DNA from: an uncultured Dechloromonas sp.
GTDB taxonomy: Bacteria > Pseudomonadota > Gammaproteobacteria > Burkholderiales > Rhodocyclaceae
DNA: 31,464 bases
Reading direction: 5' to 3'
Assembly: GCA_937996725.1 (NCBI GenBank)
Contig: CALKUR010000173.1
Coordinates: 1-31,464 of the forward strand
Position 1 is the stretch's first letter, and each line of letters opens with the position of its first letter. The notes under the pieces are model-generated. The model was not told the DNA's origin. It ran no database searches and saw only the letters and a list, made by a program, of their open reading frames with translations. Shown here in pieces: positions 1 to 8,800 of the stretch. A program made the translations under genes and the position numbers.

Positions 1-54
1 ACAGGCTTTCCGCCCGGCGTATCGCTTGCCACTATCTAAATGTACCAATCAAAC

Positions 55-534
55 TTATTTTGCTGCAGCTGGTTGCTTATTATTAGACAAGCCCCAAACA
101 TACGCTGTTAACAACTGAATCTTCTCAGGACTCAATACTTTATCTTGAGCAGGCATTTGTGCCATACGACCCTTTGTTACCGTCTCAATGATGGTAGCTT
201 CAGATCCACCATAAAGCCAAGTTTTGTCAGTTAAGTTTGGTGCACCAAGAGCAATATTGCCTTTACCTTCTGGACCATGACATGCTGCGCAATTCGCTTT
301 AAATACTTCTGCGCCACGTGCCACTTTTAAATCATCAGCAGGCAAACCAGACAAACTGCGAACATAGTTAGCTACATCCACAATTTGCTTGCTATCTAAT
401 TGTGGGAATGGAGGCATTACACCAGCACGACCATTCACAATCGTGGTTTTAATATTTTCTGGTGAACCACCGTAGAGCCAATCACCGTCAGTCAAATTAG
501 GGAAGCCTTTAGCGCCGCCAGCATCTGAGCCGTG
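55..534 (-). pseudogene. ccoP: 3' fragment of cbb3 oxidase subunit III (ccoP), 5' part missing
   Basis: C-terminal fragment of the dihaem cytochrome c subunit of a cbb3-type oxidase, which passes electrons to the catalytic subunit at the periplasmic face of the inner membrane. The visible frame reads HGSDAGGAKGFPNLTDG and then DWLYGG, the conserved context that directly follows the first CxxCH haem site in CcoP. A complete second haem site, CAACHG, is encoded near 285-300, and the protein ends in PAAAK. The first two Cys residues of haem site 1, the membrane anchor and the start codon are absent; the frame runs straight into unrelated GC-rich DNA near 530. Base composition is clearly more AT-rich than the rest of the window. 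Family assignment is strong. Whether this is a genuine broken gene or an assembly join cannot be decided from the sequence. Confidence 0.75.
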
Positions 535-2492
535 CGCAGCGCCTCGGTGACTCCGCCGATCACTGGATCGCCGTTCGCCAGCCGATCCCCGGCAACGGTG
601 CTGTCGAGTGGGACGCTGATGAGCACGGCCATGCCGTCCTGCGACGGAATCGGCGCGATGGCCTTCACGTCCGCGAAATCGGCAATGGTCTTGCCCGGCT
701 CGACCTCCGCGCGCGGAATCTGCTGGATGAACGCACTGATCGTGGCCATGTCGGTGCCGTCGAGCTTGATGCTGCCTTCGCTGGCATCGTAAAAGCGGCA
801 GATCAGGTTAACCAGCGTGCTCTTACCCGAGCCGCTATGACCGACCAGACCGATCATTTCACCCGGCTGGATGTTGAGGCTGACATCGCGCAGCACGGCA
901 CGGTTGCCATAGCGGAAGCCGACGCGGTTGATGTCGATGCGGCCCGTGACTTGATCGATATGCACCGGGTTCATGGGTTCCGGCACGCTGGAGACGTGAT
1001 CCAGAATATCGAAAATGCGCTTGGCGCCGGTGGCGGCCTTTTGCGTATGCGAGACGATGCGGCTCATGGAATCGAGGCGCGTGTAGAAGCGGCCGATGTA
1101 AGCGAGGAAGGCGGTGAGCACACCGACGGTGATGTGGTGATGCGCCACCTGCCAGATACCGAAGGCCCAGAGAATGAGCAGACCGATTTCGGTCAGCAGC
1201 GTCACGGTCGGCGTGAACATACTCCAGACTTTGTTAACGCGGTCGTTGATCGCCAGGTTGTGGGCGTTGGCCGTGCGGAAGCGGTTGGATTCGCGCTGCT
1301 CCTGAGCGAAAGCTTTGACCACGCGGATACCGGGGATGGTGTCGGCCAGCACGCTAGTGACTTCGGCCCACATGCGGTCGATTTTCTCGAAACCGAAACG
1401 CAGCTTGTCGCGCACGATGTGGATGAGCCACATGATCATGGGCAGCGGTGCCAGGGTGACCAACGCCAGCCACGGGTCGATCGAGACCAGAATGGCGGCC
1501 GTCATCAGGATCATGATGACGTCGGTGGCAAAGTCCAACGCGTAGAGCGAGAGGAAAACGCAGATGCGGTCGGATTCGTTACCGATCCGGGCCATCAGGT
1601 CGCCGGTACGTTTACCGCCGAAATACTCGAGCGACAGCTTGAGGAGGTGGTCGTAGGTGGCGGTACGCAGATCGGCCCCGATGCGTTCGCTGACCAACGC
1701 CAGAATATAGGTACGCGCCCAACCCAGCCCCCAGGCGACCAGCGCACTGGCCAGCAAGCCACTGAGCAGCCAGACGGTGAGGCCAATGGGAATGTGCTTG
1801 CCGTTCTGGAACGGAATGAGCACCTTATCCATCAGCGGCATGGTCAGGTACGGTGGCACCAGGGTGGCAGCGGTACCAAGCAGCGTCAGCCCGAAGCCGA
1901 TGAGCAGGTCTTTCTTATACGGCCGGGCAAAGCGCCACAGGCGCAGCAGCGTCCAGGTCGAGGGCGAGGTCAGGTTCTCGCTATAGCAGGCCGGGCATTC
2001 GTCTTGATCGGGCGGCAGCGGTGTCCAACAGTTGGGGCACAGCGGTTGTTCTTCGGCTTCTTCTTTGGCCGGGGGTGCCTCCCCTGCTTCGATGCGTTGT
2101 TTCTCGCGCAGGCTATCGAGCTGGCGGACAAGGCGCAGGGCTGAGGGGTTCTGGGCCAGGGTAAAGCGCCAGCAGGCCAGGCGTCCGCTACCCGAGACCA
2201 CATCCAGCGTTGCCACGCCGGCATGGTCGCTCAGCTTGAGGGTGAGTTCGGGGGTGAGCGGCCAGACAGCCCACTCGCCCGCCGGGGACAGCGCATACAG
2301 GTTGCGATCGGTCAGACAGATCAGCCCACGGGCAAAGCTGAGGCTGCCATCGAGATCGGTCTCGATGGTGGCCAGCACCGTTTCATCGGCCGGCACCTGG
2401 GCCCGCACGGCGGGTAGCCAGAATTCGGGGATCAGGTTGGCGCTACCGGCAGCGATGCCGGGGGCCGGGGTTGAAACGTGGTGTGGATTCAA
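492..2492 (-). CDS. Truncated/chimeric ABC transporter of the cyanophycin-associated type
   Basis: Half-size ABC exporter. Its position, divergent from cphA'/cphA, matches the ABC transporter often found beside cyanophycin synthetases in proteobacteria. In order it shows an N-terminal PH-like region (FARGLICLTDRNLYALS), a zinc-ribbon-like stretch (CPNCWTPLP..CPAC), six membrane segments with typical exporter text (ERIGADLRTATYDHLLKL), and the start of a nucleotide-binding domain with Walker A GHSGSGKST. Homology stops about 20 residues later at KLDGTDM. Q-loop, LSGGQ signature and Walker B are missing and are replaced by about 70 unrelated residues plus an out-of-frame read into the ccoP fragment, so the product cannot be a working ATPase as drawn. 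The start is uncertain: I chose TTG at 2492 because family-like text begins near there; a TTG at 2579 is in frame but adds AT-rich, non-family residues. Confidence 0.7.
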   Translation of the reverse strand: MNPHHVSTPAPGIAAGSANLIPEFWLPAVRAQVPADETVLATIETDLDGSLSFARGLICLTDRNLYALSPAGEWAVWPLTPELTLKLSDHAGVATLDVVSGSGRLACWRFTLAQNPSALRLVRQLDSLREKQRIEAGEAPPAKEEAEEQPLCPNCWTPLPPDQDECPACYSENLTSPSTWTLLRLWRFARPYKKDLLIGFGLTLLGTAATLVPPYLTMPLMDKVLIPFQNGKHIPIGLTVWLLSGLLASALVAWGLGWARTYILALVSERIGADLRTATYDHLLKLSLEYFGGKRTGDLMARIGNESDRICVFLSLYALDFATDVIMILMTAAILVSIDPWLALVTLAPLPMIMWLIHIVRDKLRFGFEKIDRMWAEVTSVLADTIPGIRVVKAFAQEQRESNRFRTANAHNLAINDRVNKVWSMFTPTVTLLTEIGLLILWAFGIWQVAHHHITVGVLTAFLAYIGRFYTRLDSMSRIVSHTQKAATGAKRIFDILDHVSSVPEPMNPVHIDQVTGRIDINRVGFRYGNRAVLRDVSLNIQPGEMIGLVGHSGSGKSTLVNLICRFYDASEGSIKLDGTDMATISAFIQQIPRAEVEPGKTIADFADVKAIAPIPSQDGMAVLISVPLDSTVAGDRLANGDPVIGGVTEALRTAQMLAALKASLI
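535..750 (-). other. GC-rich segment of unknown origin inserted between ccoP fragment and ABC transporter
   Basis: About 215 bp that match neither neighbour. It is in frame with the ABC transporter on the minus strand and encodes about 70 residues including EVEPGKTIADFADVKAIAPI and VPLDSTVAGD. An ABC ATPase should show its Q-loop and signature motif here. The text is loosely reminiscent of the extracytoplasmic region of MMPL/RND-type transporters, but I do not assign it. It is GC-richer than the DNA on either side. Borders are approximate: about 530-535 on the left, judged from where CcoP homology starts, and about 740-752 on the right, judged from where ABC homology stops. Confidence 0.45.
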
Positions 2493-2606
2493 TTGAAAAA
2501 CCGCGGTAATTGTTCTGTAAATTTCGGTCTGGATTCTTGCTTGGATTCTATAACGCACCAGCCCGGTTCCGGCTGACAAAACCCAGGGAATTTGTCGGCA
2601 AAATTC

Positions 2607-2721
2607 GACCTTCCGGCCGCTTTCAATAAGAAAGTCCCGGAATCGTCATCCGTTTGGAAGCCGGCGCGTTAATACCCTCAAGTTTCTGTTTACAATGGCG
2701 TGACAAGCCGTCCGGAAGGTC
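2607..2721. promoter_or_regulatory. Divergent intergenic region with inverted 10-bp arms
   Basis: The gap between the ABC transporter and cphA' must hold both promoters. It contains GACCTTCCGG at 2607-2616 and its exact reverse complement CCGGAAGGTC at 2712-2721, about 95 bp apart. TACAAT at 2691-2696 could be a -10 box for cphA', but no convincing -35 is visible. The arms could be a pair of operator sites for one regulator of both transcripts; this is inference. Confidence 0.3.
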
Positions 2722-2743
2722 TTTTGACATCGCAATCAACCAG

Positions 2744-4894
2744 ATGAGTCATAAATCCATAAAAATCATCGACATCAAGTCGATTCGCGGTCCCAATATG
2801 TGGACCTATGTGCCGGTTCTAGAAGCCTGGGTGGACATTGGCGATCTGGAAGATTTCCCTTCTGACAAGATTCCCGGCCTGCCCGACCGACTGGTGGCCT
2901 GGCTACCCGGCCTGATGGAACACCGCTGCAGCTACGAAGAACACGGCGGTTTTGTGCGGCGTCTGCACGAAGGCACTTGGCCGGCGCACATCATGGAACA
3001 CGTGACACTGGAGCTGCTCAGCCTGGCCGGCGTGCCCGGTGGCTTTGGCCGCGCCCGTGATGGTGGTCGCCGCAGCGTTTACAAAGTCATCATCCACAAC
3101 CTGCACGACGACGTGACCCGCCGGGCCCTTGAAACCGGCCGCGACCTGATCATGGCCGCGATTGAAGACAAGCCCTACGATGTGGCCGCCGCCGTGGAAG
3201 AACTCAAGGATCTGGCCGAAGACCGCTTGCTCGGCCCCAGCACCGGCAGCATTGTGAATGCCGCGATGGATCGCAAGATCCCGACCATGCGCCTGGCTGA
3301 AAACAACCTGGTGCAGCTGGGCTACGGTTCCAAGCAGCGCCGCATCTGGACGGCCGAGACCGACCAGACCAGCGCCATTGCCGAGACGATCTCGCGCGAC
3401 AAGGATCTGACCAAAAGCCTGCTCAAAGCCTGCGGTGTGCCGGTGCCCGAAGGTGCCGTGGTTGAAACGGCTGATGAAGCCTGGGAAGCTGCTCAAGACA
3501 TCGGCCTGCCGGTGGTAGTGAAGCCGTCGGACGGCAACCATGGTCGGGGCGTGTTCACCAATATGCTGACCGAACAGGAAGTTCGTACCGCCTTTGCGGT
3601 GGCCGTGGATGAAGGCAGCAGCGTCATCGTTGAACGCTTTATTGCCGGTAACGAACACCGCCTGCTCGTGGTGGGCGGCAAAACGGTGGCCGCCGCGCGC
3701 GGTGACTTTGCCTTTGTTAAAGGCGATGGCAAAGCGACCATTGAAGAACTCATTGAAACCCAGATCAACAGCAGCCCCAGCCGTGGCCCTGCCGAAGAGA
3801 ACACGCTCAACTTTGTGCGCGTGGATTCGGCCGTGCGCCTGGAACTGGAGCGCCAGGGCTTTAACGCCCAGTCGGTGCCCGAGGCCGGCCGTGATGTGCT
3901 GATTCAGCGCAACGGCAACGTCTCGATCGATGTGACCGACGAAATCCATCCAGATGTGGCCGAAACTGTGGCCCTCGCCGCCCGCGTGGTGGGCCTGGAT
4001 GTGGCCGGCATTGATCTGGTGTGTGAAGACATCAGCAAACCGCTAGCCGGCCAACGTGGTGCCATTGTGGAAGTCAATGCGGGCCCCGGTCTGCTCATGC
4101 ACTTGCGGCCGTCGGCCGGTACGCCGCGCCCCGTGGGCAACGCGATTGTCGATTACCTGTTCCCGCCGGGTGAAGATTTCAACCTGCCGATCATTGGCGT
4201 AGCCGGTTCGCGCGGCAAGACGCTGGTTGCCCAGCTGATTGCCAGCCTGCTGCAACTGACCAGCATGAATGTGGGGCTGGCCTGTAGCAAAGGCATGTAT
4301 TTCAACCAGCGCCAGCTGGATGATCGCCACTGCGCCAACTGGGAGAGCGGCCATCGCCTGATGCTCAACCGCCAGGTGGATGTGGCCGTCATTGAAAACG
4401 ACAACCGCGTGATCCTGAACGAAGGCTTGGCCTACGAACGTTGCACCGTGGGCGTCGTGACCAATCTCGACCCGACGGATACCGTGCCCGAATGCGCCAT
4501 CAATGACGGCGAAGACATTTACCGCGTGATGCGCTCGCAGATCGACGTGGTACTGCCCAGCGGCGTGGGCGTGCTGAATGCTGACGATGCGGAAGTGGCC
4601 GACATGGCCCGCCTGTGCGACGGCGAAGTGATTTTCTTCAGCCGCTTCGGCAGCGCCGATTGCCTGCAAGCCCATCTGGCCAATAATGGTCGTGCAGTGT
4701 TTACCCGTGACAACCAGGTGGTACTGGCGCGCGGCAACGACATCCAGCCGATCATGAGCCTAGACAGCATCCCGCTGCTACAACTTCGCAACGATGCGCT
4801 GGAAAGCGTTTTGGCCGCTGTAGCGGTTGGCGTAGGCATGAATCTCACCCGTGACATCATGAGCACGGGCATCCAAACTTTTACACACCAGTAA
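2744..4894 (+). CDS. cphA': Cyanophycin synthetase-like protein CphA' (short form)
   Basis: 716-residue homologue of cyanophycin synthetase, the ATP-dependent enzyme that makes the multi-L-arginyl-poly-L-aspartate storage polymer. The N-domain keeps HIMEHVTLE (H82, E85, H86, E90), an HxxEH zinc-type motif. The ATP-grasp domain is intact, with VVVKPSDGNHGRGV near residue 258. The Mur-ligase-like domain keeps a P-loop-like GVAGSRGKT near residue 485 but has lost the canonical GTNGKTTT. ENDNRVILN stands where full-length enzymes read ETARGGILR. The protein ends about 140 residues early, lacking the C-terminal ligase domain. It probably has no second ligase activity and works with the full-length CphA three bases downstream. 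ATG 2744 is chosen because conserved text (IIDIKSIRGPNMWTY) begins at once; an in-frame start at 2654 would add 30 unsupported residues. Confidence 0.88.
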   Translation: MSHKSIKIIDIKSIRGPNMWTYVPVLEAWVDIGDLEDFPSDKIPGLPDRLVAWLPGLMEHRCSYEEHGGFVRRLHEGTWPAHIMEHVTLELLSLAGVPGGFGRARDGGRRSVYKVIIHNLHDDVTRRALETGRDLIMAAIEDKPYDVAAAVEELKDLAEDRLLGPSTGSIVNAAMDRKIPTMRLAENNLVQLGYGSKQRRIWTAETDQTSAIAETISRDKDLTKSLLKACGVPVPEGAVVETADEAWEAAQDIGLPVVVKPSDGNHGRGVFTNMLTEQEVRTAFAVAVDEGSSVIVERFIAGNEHRLLVVGGKTVAAARGDFAFVKGDGKATIEELIETQINSSPSRGPAEENTLNFVRVDSAVRLELERQGFNAQSVPEAGRDVLIQRNGNVSIDVTDEIHPDVAETVALAARVVGLDVAGIDLVCEDISKPLAGQRGAIVEVNAGPGLLMHLRPSAGTPRPVGNAIVDYLFPPGEDFNLPIIGVAGSRGKTLVAQLIASLLQLTSMNVGLACSKGMYFNQRQLDDRHCANWESGHRLMLNRQVDVAVIENDNRVILNEGLAYERCTVGVVTNLDPTDTVPECAINDGEDIYRVMRSQIDVVLPSGVGVLNADDAEVADMARLCDGEVIFFSRFGSADCLQAHLANNGRAVFTRDNQVVLARGNDIQPIMSLDSIPLLQLRNDALESVLAAVAVGVGMNLTRDIMSTGIQTFTHQ

Positions 4895-4897
4895 GCC

Positions 4898-7474
4898 ATG
4901 GAAATCGTCCGACTGCGCGCACTACGTGGCCCCAATCTGTGGGGTCGTCATACCGCGATTGAAGCGCTCATCAACTGCACCGAAGAAGAATGTCAGATCA
5001 CCAATCTGACCGGGTTTGAAACGCGGCTTCGTGCACGCTTTCCGCAAATGGGCCCGCTGGTGGCCAGTGGGCACAACGAACCGCTGACGCTTGCGCACGC
5101 GCTGGAAGTGGTCGCCCTCGGTTTGCAAGCCTCTGCCGGTTGTCCGGTGACGTTTAGCCGTACGGTGCAGACGCCGGACAAAGGGACCTACATCACGGTG
5201 GTGGAATACAGTGAAGAAGCCGTCGGCAAGCTGGCGTTTGAACACGCCATGAAGCTGTGTCAGGTCGCGCTGGAAGATCGTATGTTCGATCTGAACGCCA
5301 CGCTGCATGAACTGAGCGAACTGGACGAAGACCTGCGCCTCGGCCCGAGTACCGGCAGCATCGTGTATGCCGCCGTCGCCCGTGGCATCCCCTACCGTCG
5401 CATGACGGAAGGTAGCATGGTGCAGCTGGGTTGGGGCAGCAAACAAAAACGTATTCAGGCAGCCGAGACCAGCCATACCAGCGCCATTGCCGAATCGATT
5501 GCTCAAGATAAAGACCTGACGAAGACCCTGCTCTACTCGGCCGGCGTAGCCGTACCGCAGGGCCGTGTGGTCACGACTATTGAAGGCGCGCTAGAAGCCG
5601 CTGCCTGGATCAAAGGCCCGGTCGTCGTGAAACCACGCGACGGCAACCAGGGCAAAGGCGTTGCCGTCAACCTACAAACGACTGAACAAATCAAAGCCGC
5701 GTTCGATGTGGCTTACGCGATCAGCGATGAAGTCATCGTTGAACGCTTCCTGCCCGGCCATGATTTCCGGCTGCTGGTGGTGGGTAACGAACTCGTTGCC
5801 GCCGCCCGTCGTGACCCACCATACGTGATTGGCGATGGTCAGCACACGATTCGCCAATTGGTCGATGTGATTAACAGCGACCCACTGCGTAGCGATGGTC
5901 ATGCCACGTCGTTGAGCAAGATCCGTCTGGATGCGATTGGTCTGGCAACGCTAGACGAGCAGGGCATGACGCCGGAATCGGTGCCCTCACGCGGCGCGCG
6001 GATTAATTTGCGTAAGAACGCCAATCTCAGCACCGGTGGCACGGCCACTGACGTGACCGATGATGTGCACCCGGATCTGGCGGCGAGCGCCGTAGCAGCG
6101 GCCCACATGGTTGGCCTGGATATCTGTGGTGTCGACGTGGTTTGCGACAGTGTGTACAAACCACTGCAAGAACAAGGTGGCGGCATCGTGGAAGTAAACG
6201 CTGCGCCTGGGCTGCGCATGCACCTGAGCCCCTCGTACGGCAAAGGCCGCCCGGTGGGTGAAGCCATTGTGCGCCAGATGTTCGGCAAAGAAGACAACGG
6301 CCGTATCCCGGTCGTGGCGGTATCGGGTACCAACGGAAAGACCACCACGATTCGCCTGACTGCGCACCTGATCAACCAGACGGGCAAGCGCATCGGTATG
6401 ACCACGACCGATGGCGTGTACGCTAACGGCCGCCTGATCGATACCGGTGATTGCAGCGGCCCGCGCAGTGCCCGTAACGTGCTGGGCCACCCGGATGTGG
6501 ATGCCGCCGTGCTGGAAACCGCGCGTGGCGGCATTCTGCGTGAAGGCCTGGGTTTTGATCGTTGCGATGTGGCCGTCATTACCAATATCGGTGAAGGCGA
6601 TCACCTCGGTATGAACTTCATCAACACCGCGGCTGAACTGGCCGCTGTAAAACGCGTGATTGTGCAGAACGTCTGTGCCGAAGGTACGGCCGTTCTGAAT
6701 GCCGCTGACCCGCTGGTCGCCCGCATGGCGCGCTACTGCACCGGCAATGTCACCTTCTTCGCCGGCCAGAGCGCCGCGCACCCGGTGATGGCCAAGCACC
6801 GTGCTCAAGGCCACCGCGTCATCTATCGCGACAACGGCGAGATCATCGCCGCGCAAGGCAAGGCCATGTTCCGCTTGCCGCTCAAAGATATTCCATTGAC
6901 CGACAACGGCCAGATCGCTTTCCAGGTCGAAAACGTCATGGCCGCTGTGGGCGCCGCCTGGGCGCTGGATATTCCCTGGGATGCCATCGTCGCCGGTCTC
7001 GCCAGCTTTAATAGCGATGCTGATACCGTACCGGGACGCTTCAACCGTTTCGACTACAAGGGCGCGACGCTGATTGCCGATTATGGCCACAACCCGGATG
7101 CGATTCGTGCGCTGGCCGACACCATTCACGACATGCCGGCCAAGCGCCGCAGCGTGGTGATTAGCGGTGCCGGTGATCGCCGCGATGACGACATCCGTCG
7201 CCAGACGCGCATTCTCGGCAACGTATTCGATTATGTGGTGCTCTACGAAGATGCCTGCCAACGCGGCCGCAGCGAAGGCGAAGTGGTGAAGCTGCTGCGC
7301 GAAGGTCTGGACGAAGCGCATCAGGTCAAAGAAATCGACGAGATCAAGGGCGAGTTTCTGGCCATTGATACCGCACTCGGCAAACTGCAGCCGGGCGATG
7401 TGTGTCTGATTCTGGTCGATCAGGTCGAAGAAGCCCTCGCCCACATCAAACAACGCGTCGCCGAAGCTGGCTGA
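4898..7474 (+). CDS. cphA: Cyanophycin synthetase CphA
   Basis: 858 residues, the usual full length. It polymerises Asp and Arg into cyanophycin in the cytoplasm with two ATP-dependent active sites. The ATP-grasp domain has VVVKPRDGNQGKGV near residue 242; the Mur-ligase domain has VAVSGTNGKTTTIRL near residue 478 and ETARGGILREGLGFDRCDV after it; the C-terminal ligase domain has GRFNRFDYKGATLIADYGHN. In the N-domain the HxxEH motif kept by CphA' is damaged: HALEVVALG (H67, E70, then V71 and G75). Only three bases separate it from cphA', so the two are co-transcribed and probably translationally coupled. No cyanophycinase (cphB) or isoaspartyl dipeptidase gene lies in the window. Confidence 0.95.
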   Translation: MEIVRLRALRGPNLWGRHTAIEALINCTEEECQITNLTGFETRLRARFPQMGPLVASGHNEPLTLAHALEVVALGLQASAGCPVTFSRTVQTPDKGTYITVVEYSEEAVGKLAFEHAMKLCQVALEDRMFDLNATLHELSELDEDLRLGPSTGSIVYAAVARGIPYRRMTEGSMVQLGWGSKQKRIQAAETSHTSAIAESIAQDKDLTKTLLYSAGVAVPQGRVVTTIEGALEAAAWIKGPVVVKPRDGNQGKGVAVNLQTTEQIKAAFDVAYAISDEVIVERFLPGHDFRLLVVGNELVAAARRDPPYVIGDGQHTIRQLVDVINSDPLRSDGHATSLSKIRLDAIGLATLDEQGMTPESVPSRGARINLRKNANLSTGGTATDVTDDVHPDLAASAVAAAHMVGLDICGVDVVCDSVYKPLQEQGGGIVEVNAAPGLRMHLSPSYGKGRPVGEAIVRQMFGKEDNGRIPVVAVSGTNGKTTTIRLTAHLINQTGKRIGMTTTDGVYANGRLIDTGDCSGPRSARNVLGHPDVDAAVLETARGGILREGLGFDRCDVAVITNIGEGDHLGMNFINTAAELAAVKRVIVQNVCAEGTAVLNAADPLVARMARYCTGNVTFFAGQSAAHPVMAKHRAQGHRVIYRDNGEIIAAQGKAMFRLPLKDIPLTDNGQIAFQVENVMAAVGAAWALDIPWDAIVAGLASFNSDADTVPGRFNRFDYKGATLIADYGHNPDAIRALADTIHDMPAKRRSVVISGAGDRRDDDIRRQTRILGNVFDYVVLYEDACQRGRSEGEVVKLLREGLDEAHQVKEIDEIKGEFLAIDTALGKLQPGDVCLILVDQVEEALAHIKQRVAEAG

Positions 7475-7490
7475 TCACGGCGTATTGCCC

Positions 7491-8117
7491 ATGCTTGCCG
7501 CCAGCAACCTTAGCTGCATTCGTGGCACGCAAACGCTGTTCACCGATCTATCGCTACAGCTCAGCGCCGGGCAATGGCTGTACCTACAAGGCGAAAACGG
7601 TGCGGGCAAAACCAGCCTGCTGCGTATTCTGGCTGGCCTGGCGCTCCCCGCTGCGGGCAACGTGCATTGGCAAGGCAGCCCCATCAGCCAACAGCGCAGC
7701 GATTACCATGCTGACATGCTGTACCTGGGCCACCACGCCAGCCTCAAGGAAGATCTAACGCTGACTGAAAACCTGCGCAGTCTGATGGCCATGGATGGCC
7801 TCAAGGTGAGCGATTCAGCGATTCGCGAAGCACTCACCCGCATGGGCTTGGCCAAACGCCAACATCTGCCGGCGCGCGTGTTATCTGCCGGCCAGAAGCG
7901 CCGCGGGCTCCTCGCCCGCCTGTTGTTACGGCCGGCCAAGCTGTGGATTCTTGATGAGCCGTTTAATGCGCTCGATGTGAATGCCATCGCCGATTTACAA
8001 GCCTGCCTGAAGGCGCACCTGACCAACAACGGGATGATCGTGCTGACCAGCCACCAGACGCCGGACCTGGGATCGGATGCCGCTGGCTTTGTGTTGAATT
8101 TGTCGGGGCGCGAATGA
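7491..8117 (+). CDS. ccmA: Haem exporter ATP-binding subunit CcmA
   Basis: ATPase of the CcmABCD complex, which drives release of haem-loaded CcmE during System I cytochrome c maturation at the inner membrane. About 208 residues. Walker A GENGAGKTS is near residue 37, signature LSAGQKRR near residue 130, and Walker B LWILDEPFNALD follows. I chose ATG 7491; a TTG at 7485 is in frame and adds two residues. The gap to the cphA stop is only 16 bases with no terminator, so ccmABCDE may be read through from the cyanophycin promoter. It overlaps ccmB by four bases (ATGA). Confidence 0.93.
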   Translation: MLAASNLSCIRGTQTLFTDLSLQLSAGQWLYLQGENGAGKTSLLRILAGLALPAAGNVHWQGSPISQQRSDYHADMLYLGHHASLKEDLTLTENLRSLMAMDGLKVSDSAIREALTRMGLAKRQHLPARVLSAGQKRRGLLARLLLRPAKLWILDEPFNALDVNAIADLQACLKAHLTNNGMIVLTSHQTPDLGSDAAGFVLNLSGRE

Positions 8118-8791
8118 TGGCGGTATTCTCTGCTTACTTCGCCGCACTCAATCGCGACTTGCTGCTGGTCATGCGGCGCAAGACCGAGGTGCTGACCGCG
8201 CTGTTCTTCTTCGTCATCGTGACCACCTTGCTGCCGCTCGGGATCGGCCCGGAACCCGATCTGCTGCGCAAGATCGCCCCGGGTGCGATGTGGATCGCCG
8301 CGCTGCTCGCCACGCTGCTCGGCCTGCAACGCCTGTTCGCCGCCGACTACGCGGACGGCACGCTGGAACAAATGGCGCTGTCGCCGGAACCGCTGAGCGT
8401 TCTAGTGGCCGGCAAGATCACTGCTCACTGGCTCGTGTGTGGTCTACCATTGGTACTGCTGGCCCCGGTGATTGGTCTGCAGTTCTATCTGCCCACAGAT
8501 GCGATTGGCGTGCTGATGATGTCTTTGCTCATTGGTACGCCCCTGCTCTCGCTCATTGGTGCCATTGGTGCCGCACTGACGCTGGGTGCCCGCGGGAGTG
8601 CGCTCCTGGTCTCGTTACTGGTGCTGCCGCTGTATGTGCCCACCCTGATTTTTGGGGCCGGTGCGGTGGAGTCCTATATCGCCGGGCTAGGCGCTGCCGG
8701 GCATCTATCTCTGCTGAGCGCGCTACTCGTGCTGGCCGCCGCTTTCGCGCCGTGGGCGACCACCGCCGCGCTACGCATCTCATTAGAATAA
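8114..8791 (+). CDS. ccmB: Haem exporter permease subunit CcmB
   Basis: Inner-membrane permease partner of CcmA, 225 residues, about six hydrophobic segments. The N-terminus (LNRDLLLVMRRKTEVLTALF) and the loop RLFAADYADGTLEQMALSPE are typical of the family. The start codon overlaps the ccmA stop, so the two subunits are translationally coupled. Confidence 0.93.
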   Translation: MMAVFSAYFAALNRDLLLVMRRKTEVLTALFFFVIVTTLLPLGIGPEPDLLRKIAPGAMWIAALLATLLGLQRLFAADYADGTLEQMALSPEPLSVLVAGKITAHWLVCGLPLVLLAPVIGLQFYLPTDAIGVLMMSLLIGTPLLSLIGAIGAALTLGARGSALLVSLLVLPLYVPTLIFGAGAVESYIAGLGAAGHLSLLSALLVLAAAFAPWATTAALRISLE

Positions 8792-8800
8792 AATAGCGGG

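Noticed and set aside
1..32. Possible start of another minus-strand gene (GTG at 32, reading MASDTPGGKP to the window edge).
   Set aside because: Only ten codons, no ribosome binding site, and no family recognisable; ccoG would be expected there but cannot be shown.
532..2144. Long open frames on the plus strand opposite the ABC transporter.
   Set aside because: Shadow frames of high-GC minus-strand coding DNA; their proteins are rich in Gln/Asp/His low-complexity text and match no family.
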